Shown here: piece by piece, positions 6,569-10,745 of the stretch
How the letters are laid out: the number at the start of each line of letters is the position of its first letter
Numbering within the stretch: the stretch's first letter is position 1
Source: M3007 sp964630705
Lineage (GTDB): Bacteria; Bacteroidota; Bacteroidia; Chitinophagales; Saprospiraceae
NCBI GenBank assembly: GCA_964630705.1
Contig: CAZVZH010000158.1
Coordinates: 1 to 10,745, forward strand
Length of the DNA: 10,745 bases
Direction: 5' to 3'
The notes under the pieces: model-generated
The model's database searches: none
Told to the model about the DNA's origin: nothing
Seen by the model: only the letters and a program-made list of their open reading frames with translations
Program-made: the position numbers and the translations under genes

Positions 6569-6946
6569 ATGGAACAACGCGAAGTCCTCATCCGCAACTA
6601 CCTCGACGCCTACAACCGCTTCGACCTCAACGGCATGCTCGCCGGTTTTCACGAAACGGTAAAATTCGCCAATGTTTCCGCTGGCGCTACCACGCTCGAA
6701 CTCGAAGGCCGGGCGGCCTTCCGCGAACAGGCGGAACGCGCCGCCCAATTTTTCTCCGAACGCCGGCAAACACCGCTCGCTTTCCACCACGCGGGCGACT
6801 GCACCGAAGTGGACATCGACTATTTCGCTGTACTGGCTGTTGACCTGCCCGGCGGCCCGGCCAAAGGCGCCGAATTGCGGCTGCGGGGGAAATCGGTTTT
6901 TCGATTTGAAGGGAATCAAATTGTTGAACTTACCGACATCAGTTAA
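6569..6946 (+). CDS. SnoaL-like / NTF2-like small protein
   Basis: This 125-residue protein has the shape of the SnoaL-like polyketide-cyclase/NTF2 fold. An N-terminal helix carries the family's typical opening (EVLIRNYLDAYNRFDLNGM, 5-23). Aromatic and acidic residues follow in the expected places, and C-terminal strands end in KSVFRFEGNQIVELTDIS. The fold is a cone-shaped pocket used by isomerases, cyclases, dehydratases and plain binding proteins, so no reaction can be assigned. There is no signal peptide, so it is probably cytosolic. The start is fixed by the fold and by the lack of an earlier in-frame ATG near it. It points toward the Fur-family gene, and the two coding regions overlap by 4 bases at TTAA (6943-6946), each using part of it as a stop. 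Confidence 0.82.
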   Translation: MEQREVLIRNYLDAYNRFDLNGMLAGFHETVKFANVSAGATTLELEGRAAFREQAERAAQFFSERRQTPLAFHHAGDCTEVDIDYFAVLAVDLPGGPAKGAELRLRGKSVFRFEGNQIVELTDIS

Positions 6947-7467
6947 TCGCCCCAACCGGGCTCATTTTCCACCAATTTAGGTTGTTTGCGTACAATCCCG
7001 AACTCAATTTCCTTCTGGCAGCCACCGCAGATGCCGTACAAGTTGAGGGAGTGGTGGGTGATCTGAAAATTCAGGAGTTCGCCCACCATGTCTTTGATCT
7101 GTTGCACGCGGGGGTCGCAAAACTCCACCACTTTTCCGCAATTGACGCAAATGGCGTGGTCGTGCTGTTTGTAGCCGTACGATTTTTCGTACTGCGCCAG
7201 ATTTTTGCCAAACTGGTGTTTCTTCACCAGATCGCAGCTTGTCAGCAATTCCAGGGTATTGTACACCGTGGCGCGGCTCACCCGGTAGTTGCGGTTCTTC
7301 ATGTGGATATACAAGGCCTCCGCGTCGAAGTGGTCGGACCGTTTGTAAATTTCTTCCAGGATGGCGAAGCGCTCGGGCGTTCGGCGCAGGTTGTTTTTTT
7401 CCAGGTGCGTGGAAAAGATGTTGAGGACTTCCTGAATGATATCCTCTTCGTTGCGTTGGATGGGCAT
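6943..7467 (-). CDS. Fur-family transcriptional regulator
   Basis: This 174-residue repressor of the Fur/PerR/Zur group has an N-terminal winged helix with recognition segment YRVSRATVYNTLELL (61-75) and a C-terminal metal-binding dimerisation domain. Metal-site residues seen are H46, E94, H102 and H104 (in HDHAICVNC) and D118. The structural-zinc cysteines are C107, C110, C147 and C150. The full ligand set is present, so it should bind metal. Iron (Fur), peroxide (PerR) or zinc (Zur) sensing cannot be separated from the sequence. I start at the ATG at 7467: an earlier TTG at 7521 adds 18 residues but overlaps the promoter element at 7519-7526 and would not be transcribed. The gene converges on the SnoaL-like gene with overlapping stops. 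A nearby divergent target may be the tail-collar genes, but no Fur box was identified. Confidence 0.92.
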   Translation of the reverse strand: MPIQRNEEDIIQEVLNIFSTHLEKNNLRRTPERFAILEEIYKRSDHFDAEALYIHMKNRNYRVSRATVYNTLELLTSCDLVKKHQFGKNLAQYEKSYGYKQHDHAICVNCGKVVEFCDPRVQQIKDMVGELLNFQITHHSLNLYGICGGCQKEIEFGIVRKQPKLVENEPGWGD

Positions 7468-7518
7468 GGTAAAACGGCAGCTCTGGCTGGGGCGGTCCAA
7501 AATTTTAAAGGCGTGGTA

Positions 7519-7526
7519 CAAAAATA
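7519..7526 (-). promoter_or_regulatory. -7 promoter element for the Fur-family gene
   Basis: Read leftward the bases are TATTTTTG, an exact TAnnTTTG match, 51 bases before the ATG at 7467. It predicts transcription starting near 7513 and a leader of about 45 bases, which rules out the in-frame TTG at 7521. No -33 TTTG was found. The remainder of the gap up to 7789 is AT-rich and shows only a weak TTTG-N19-TACTTGAT pattern (7708-7738) pointing toward the tail-collar genes. Confidence 0.45.
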
Positions 7527-7789
7527 CGGTTATTAAACGCCCCGGCAGATGCTTAGGTTGAAAAATTACGACTCGGTTTGCCCCGCTTTCCGGATATGTG
7601 CGCCGCTACCGAAAAATAATTTTTTATTTCTTAGCCTGTGCAGTACCTTGCAGCAATCCTTCTGCTTCAAGCGCAAAATAGTTTCTTGTTTCGGCAAATA
7701 CAACCTGTTTGCCAGCTGCGCTTTTCCCACTACTTGATTTTAAGTACGATTCGTTTTTACCAAATGTTTAACCATCTAAATTTTTAATT

Positions 7790-8323
7790 ATGGAAGGTAC
7801 AATGGCAACCATCATCATGTTTGCCGGCAATTTCGCGCCCAAGTACTGGGCCTTTTGCCAGGGTCAAATTTTATCCATTGCCCAAAACACCGCGCTGTTC
7901 TCCCTGCTGGGCACCACCTATGGCGGCGACGGGCGCACCACTTTTGCCCTGCCCGATTTTCGCGGACGCGTACCCATCGGCACGGGCGATGGCCCTGGCT
8001 TGTCGGGCTACGACCTGGGGCAAATGAGCGGATCGGAACACGTCACCTTGACGGTGGCGCAAATGCCCGCGCACGCGCACCAAATCAGCGCTCATGTAGC
8101 CGTTTCCACCTCAAACGGCACTACCGACGAGCCGAATAACAATGTGTTGGCGGGCACTACCAACGACAACTACGCTGCCGCTTCGAGCGCCAACGGCCAA
8201 TTGGGCGGAGTTTCCGCTTCCGACGCTCCTGTAGGCGGCAACCAGCCATTCTCCATTGTACAGCCCTACCTGGCGATGAACTTCGTGATCTGTACTCAAG
8301 GCATTTTCCCGTCGCGGAACTAA
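7790..8323 (+). CDS. Phage tail collar domain protein (microcystin-dependent protein-like), copy 1
   Basis: This 177-residue protein has the tail-collar fold seen in phage short-tail-fibre proteins and in bacterial microcystin-dependent (MdpB-like) proteins. Diagnostic parts are GNFAPKYWAFCQGQ (13-26), LLGTTYGGDGRTTFALPDFR (39-58), RVPIG (60-64), the histidine motif PAHAH (93-97) and the C-terminal MNFVI...GIFPSRN. A Thr/Asn/Gly-rich segment (104-150) lies between. No signal peptide or T9SS sorting domain is visible, so the route to the surface, if any, is unknown. The ATG at 7790 matches copies 2 and 3 in alignment; a second ATG four codons later is also present. By hand count it is about 72% identical to copy 2 and 69% to copy 3, without gaps. 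Its cellular role is not established. Confidence 0.88.
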   Translation: MEGTMATIIMFAGNFAPKYWAFCQGQILSIAQNTALFSLLGTTYGGDGRTTFALPDFRGRVPIGTGDGPGLSGYDLGQMSGSEHVTLTVAQMPAHAHQISAHVAVSTSNGTTDEPNNNVLAGTTNDNYAAASSANGQLGGVSASDAPVGGNQPFSIVQPYLAMNFVICTQGIFPSRN

Positions 8324-8364
8324 TGCCGACCCAGTCATTTTTTTCACGTTAAAACCCACCATTT

Positions 8365-8898
8365 ATGGACGGATATATTGCGCAAATCATTTGGTTTGCC
8401 GGCAACTTCGCCCCCCGGAACTGGGCTTATTGCCAAGGCCAGTTGATGGATATTTCTCAAAACGACGCACTTTTCGCCCTCATCGGCACTACCTATGGCG
8501 GCGACGGGCAAACCACCTTCGCCCTGCCAGACTTCCGCGGGCGGGTTCCAATCGGCACCGGCGGTGGCCCGGGGCTTTCCAATTACCAGCTGGGGCAGAT
8601 GTCGGGCTCCGAACAAACGACCCTTAGCGTTGCCAACTTGCCCTCGCACACCCACCCGACGAGCATGAAGGTTGGCGTTTCAACCGCCAACGGTACTACT
8701 GACGAACCGAACGGCAATGTGCTGGCCGGTTCTACCACGGACAATTACGCGCCGGCGAACAGCGGCAACGGCCAACTGGCTGGTGTCTCGGCAACGGAAG
8801 CTCCCTCTGGCGGTAATGGCCCGGCGCCAATTTTGCAGCCCACCCTGGCGATGAACTTTGTCATTTGCTTGTATGGCATTTTCCCTTCCAGAAGCTAA
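8365..8898 (+). CDS. Phage tail collar domain protein, copy 2
   Basis: This is the second tandem paralog, also 177 residues, starting 41 bases after copy 1 with no terminator between, so the two are probably co-transcribed. It keeps all family motifs: GNFAPRNWAYCQGQ (13-26), GTTYGGDGQTTFALPDFR (41-58), PSHTHP (93-98) and GIFPSRS at the end. The N-terminus (MDGYIAQIIWF) differs from copies 1 and 3, which both read MATIIMF from residue 5, while the body is closer to copy 1 (about 72% identity) than to copy 3 (about 66%). A hairpin terminator follows. Function as for copy 1; unknown in detail. Confidence 0.88.
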   Translation: MDGYIAQIIWFAGNFAPRNWAYCQGQLMDISQNDALFALIGTTYGGDGQTTFALPDFRGRVPIGTGGGPGLSNYQLGQMSGSEQTTLSVANLPSHTHPTSMKVGVSTANGTTDEPNGNVLAGSTTDNYAPANSGNGQLAGVSATEAPSGGNGPAPILQPTLAMNFVICLYGIFPSRS

Positions 8899-8908
8899 TT
8901 TTTAAACT

Positions 8909-8953
8909 ACGAAAGCCACCGCCGGGCAATGCCGGACGGGCTTTCGTTATTTT
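8909..8953 (+). terminator. Hairpin terminator after tail-collar copy 2
   Basis: ACGAAAGCC (8909-8917) pairs perfectly with GGCTTTCGT (8939-8947). The interior can pair further through CCGG...CCGG, and TATTTT follows. This is a factor-independent terminator pattern 11 bases after the copy 2 stop. It suggests copy 3 needs its own promoter or depends on read-through. Confidence 0.75.
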
Positions 8954-9026
8954 CCCCAAGCTCCATTGCAAACATCCACTCTTCGGGCAAAAGGACGCAC
9001 CTGCCCGGAACAAACCCAATTTTATT

Positions 9027-9560
9027 ATGGATCCATTAATGGCAACGATCATCATGTTTGGCGGCAATTTCGCCCCGCGCGGCTGGGCGCTTTGCGAAGG
9101 CCAACTGCTACCTATCAGCCAAAACTCGGCCTTGTTTTCCCTGCTCGGCACTACCTACGGCGGCGATGGCCGCACGACGTTCGGCTTGCCCGATTTGCGC
9201 GGCCGCGTGCCTTTGGGCAACGGCAATGGCCCAGGCTTGACACCCCGGAGCCTGGGGGAAAAAGGCGGCACCGAAAACACCACGCTTACGGTGACCCAAA
9301 TGCCCGCACACACGCACCCGATCACCGTTAAGGTGGCTGTTTCGACGGCAAACGGCACTACCGACGAACCGAACGGCAATGTGTTGGCTGGAACAACTGC
9401 CGATAATTACGCAGCCGCCAACGCCGGCAACGGCCAACTGGGCGGTGTGTCAGCTACCGAAGGGTCTGCCGGCGGTAATCAACCGTTCAACAACATGCAG
9501 CCCTATCAAGTCCTCAATTTTATTATTGCCATGCAAGGCGTGTTCCCATCGCGGAATTAG
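9027..9560 (+). CDS. Phage tail collar domain protein, copy 3
   Basis: This is the third paralog, again exactly 177 residues from the ATG at 9027, which aligns with the starts of copies 1 and 2. The frame remains open upstream to 8865, but that extension crosses the terminator and the end of copy 2, so it is rejected. Family motifs are GNFAPRGWALCEGQ (13-26), GTTYGGDGRTTFGLPDLR (41-58), PAHTHP (93-98) and GVFPSRN. Residues 71-80 (LTPRSLGEKG) and the last 20 residues differ most from the other copies, while 107-145 is nearly the same in all three. The 128-base spacer ahead holds the copy 2 terminator and no exact -7 element. The gene is followed by a shared convergent terminator. Confidence 0.88.
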   Translation: MDPLMATIIMFGGNFAPRGWALCEGQLLPISQNSALFSLLGTTYGGDGRTTFGLPDLRGRVPLGNGNGPGLTPRSLGEKGGTENTTLTVTQMPAHTHPITVKVAVSTANGTTDEPNGNVLAGTTADNYAAANAGNGQLGGVSATEGSAGGNQPFNNMQPYQVLNFIIAMQGVFPSRN

Positions 9561-9582
9561 GCGCTGGAATTTTTCAGGTGAA

Positions 9583-9620
9583 AAGCGGACGCCCGGCAAT
9601 TGCCAGGCGTCCGCTTGTTT
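9583..9620. terminator. Bidirectional hairpin terminator between copy 3 and the T9SS protein gene
   Basis: AAGCGGACGCC (9583-9593) pairs perfectly with GGCGTCCGCTT (9606-9616), and the loop region contains the self-complementary GGCAATTGCC. A T-rich run follows rightward; leftward the run is shorter. Convergent genes end on both sides (9560 and 9645), so it likely serves both. Confidence 0.8.
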
Positions 9621-9644
9621 TAGGAGGGAGAAACGTTGCCCTGC

Positions 9645-10745
9645 TCAGAGTTTTAGAACAACCAATTTTTCTACGGTAATCTGGCCATTCACTTGCAATT
9701 GCATGGAATAAAACCCTCCAGGCAGGCCGCTCAGGTCGAGCCGGTAAACATTGGCGCCTCGGGCGGCCGAAAATTGCTGCAACTGAGCCAGTCGGCCGTT
9801 TTGATCGAACAACCGTAAGTTCACCTCGCCAGCATCCAGCACCTCGAACCAGACATCCGCTTCCGTCGTTGCAGGGTTGGGTACCAACGTGGCTTTCAGT
9901 TGCCACGAATTTGGGTTGGCCGGCTGATCGCGCTGCTGAACGCCTGGCGCCGGATCGGCAGTGCGCCCCTGCTGGGTTTGTGCCTGCGGAGGATCGCCTT
10001 GCAAGGGCTGGGTACCGTTGACGGTAATCAGTTGGGTTGCAGTTTTGGTGTTGCCGCAATCGTCCACCGCCGTCCACTGCCGGGTAATGGTGTATCCGGA
10101 GCTGCAGTCGCCCGGCGATTGGGCTTGGCCATTGTAACTGATGCTCACCGAGGGGTCGCAGTTGTCGGTAGCGGTTGGATTACCTGGGTTGGGAATGTTT
10201 TCGCAGGTGACTGTGACATTGGCCGGCACAAAGGTGAAATTCGGCGCCTGGGTGTCTTGTTTGGTGATGGTCATGATCGCAGTGGCTGAGTTGCCGCATT
10301 CGTCGGTCGCCGTCCATTGGCGGGTCAGCACGTATTCCTGCGGACAGTCGCCCGGGGTGTTGGTGAAGCCGTTAAACGTAATTTGGACATAGCCGCCGCA
10401 ATTATCCGTAGCGGTCGGGTTGCCAACAAACGTCGGAACCGGCGCGGTACATTCCAGCGTAATACTGGCCGGCACAAAGGTGAAGGTAGGCGGCTCGTCG
10501 TCCAAAACCGTTATGATCTGGGCCTTTGTAGTAGAGTTGCCGCAATTGTCCACCGCTCTCCAAGTGCGCATCAGTTGGTAACTGTACGTACAGGTAGCGC
10601 CCATGTTCATTTCGCCCAAATACGTTACGGTTACATCCAGGTCGCAATTGTCGGTAGCGGTGGCGACGCCGACACCCGGAACAGGGTCGTCGCAACCGAT
10701 CGTTACATCAGCCGGTACTGTAAGTATCGGTTTTTTCGTATCGAC
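9645..10745 (-). CDS. Secreted protein with four-cysteine HYR-like repeats and T9SS sorting domain (partial, start outside window)
   Basis: The frame is open to the right edge of the window, so only the last 366 residues are visible. They contain three repeats of about 81 residues (window-numbered 1-81, 82-162, 163-243). Each has the pattern Cys, TATDNC, (G/A)(D/T)C and (V/T)D(N/E/D)CGN. Cysteines are at 18/34/52/68, 99/116/134/150 and 181/196/214/230, four per repeat, which fits two disulfides per domain. They resemble HYR-like immunoglobulin-type domains. A Gln/Pro-rich linker (about 244-281) leads to a type A T9SS C-terminal sorting domain (283-366) with PNPATTEADVWFEV, DLSGLPGGFY and the terminal VEKLVVLKL. 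Such proteins cross the outer membrane through the T9SS and are usually anchored on the surface or released. A signal peptide and further repeats are expected upstream, outside the window. Role: probably adhesion or a surface structure, not proven. Confidence 0.92.
   Translation of the reverse strand, partial: VDTKKPILTVPADVTIGCDDPVPGVGVATATDNCDLDVTVTYLGEMNMGATCTYSYQLMRTWRAVDNCGNSTTKAQIITVLDDEPPTFTFVPASITLECTAPVPTFVGNPTATDNCGGYVQITFNGFTNTPGDCPQEYVLTRQWTATDECGNSATAIMTITKQDTQAPNFTFVPANVTVTCENIPNPGNPTATDNCDPSVSISYNGQAQSPGDCSSGYTITRQWTAVDDCGNTKTATQLITVNGTQPLQGDPPQAQTQQGRTADPAPGVQQRDQPANPNSWQLKATLVPNPATTEADVWFEVLDAGEVNLRLFDQNGRLAQLQQFSAARGANVYRLDLSGLPGGFYSMQLQVNGQITVEKLVVLKL

Noticed and set aside
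5755..6843. Rightward open frame of 362 codons
   Set aside because: It runs antisense through the DMT transporter and out of frame through the SnoaL-like gene. Its composition (Gln, Arg, His rich) is that of a shadow frame.
7549..7737. 62-codon frame between the Fur-family and tail-collar genes
   Set aside because: It has no recognisable domain or start signal, lies in AT-rich promoter-like DNA, and its composition (many Cys, Phe, Leu) looks non-coding.
8865..9026. N-terminal extension of tail-collar copy 3
   Set aside because: It would overlap the end of copy 2 and pass through a hairpin terminator. The ATG at 9027 gives exactly the same length and alignment as the other two copies.
7790..9560. 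Prophage remnant
   Set aside because: Only collar-domain genes are present. Such genes occur as stand-alone families in many bacterial chromosomes, and no integrase, attachment repeats or structural genes are seen.

Overview
The window looks like a chromosomal piece of a GC-rich member of the Bacteroidota, possibly the Saprospiria. Three things point there. A protein at the right edge ends in a type IX secretion (T9SS) C-terminal sorting domain, which is specific to that phylum. Several genes have the Bacteroidota -7 promoter element TAnnTTTG upstream instead of a sigma-70 -10 box. Start codons lack clear Shine-Dalgarno sequences. The assignment to Saprospiria is a guess from GC content and gene style.

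Layout, left to right. Positions 2-130 hold a heptad-repeat hairpin at the 3' end of a leftward Wzz-type polysaccharide co-polymerase gene (129-1256). Upstream of it, also leftward, is a TPR-repeat protein (1443-2483). A 587-base divergent intergenic region (2484-3070) separates this pair from a rightward FadD15-type long-chain acyl-CoA synthetase (3071-4915). That gene converges on a leftward two-gene unit: a DMT/EamA transporter (5617-6477) followed by 3-hydroxyanthranilate 3,4-dioxygenase (5083-5598). Between the convergent genes lies a second, larger heptad-repeat hairpin whose palindromic ends coincide with both TAG stop codons (4913-5085).

Next come a rightward SnoaL/NTF2-like protein (6569-6946) and a leftward Fur-family regulator (6943-7467), which converge so tightly that both stop codons are read from one TTAA. 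Three tandem phage-tail-collar (microcystin-dependent protein-like) paralogs follow, each exactly 177 residues and alignable without gaps (7790-8323, 8365-8898, 9027-9560). A hairpin terminator separates the second from the third, and another lies after the third. The window ends inside a leftward gene for a secreted protein with at least three four-cysteine HYR-like repeats and a T9SS sorting domain (9645-10745, start outside the window).

The genes do not form one pathway. They are mostly housekeeping or accessory modules: exopolysaccharide chain-length control, fatty-acid activation, kynurenine-to-NAD metabolism, metal or peroxide-responsive regulation, and cell-surface protein export. The most unusual content is the pair of heptad-repeat hairpins, which share a 17-nt core but have different heptads, and the equal-length tail-collar triplet with no other phage genes around it. 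I saw no rRNA, tRNA, CRISPR array, transposase or integrase.
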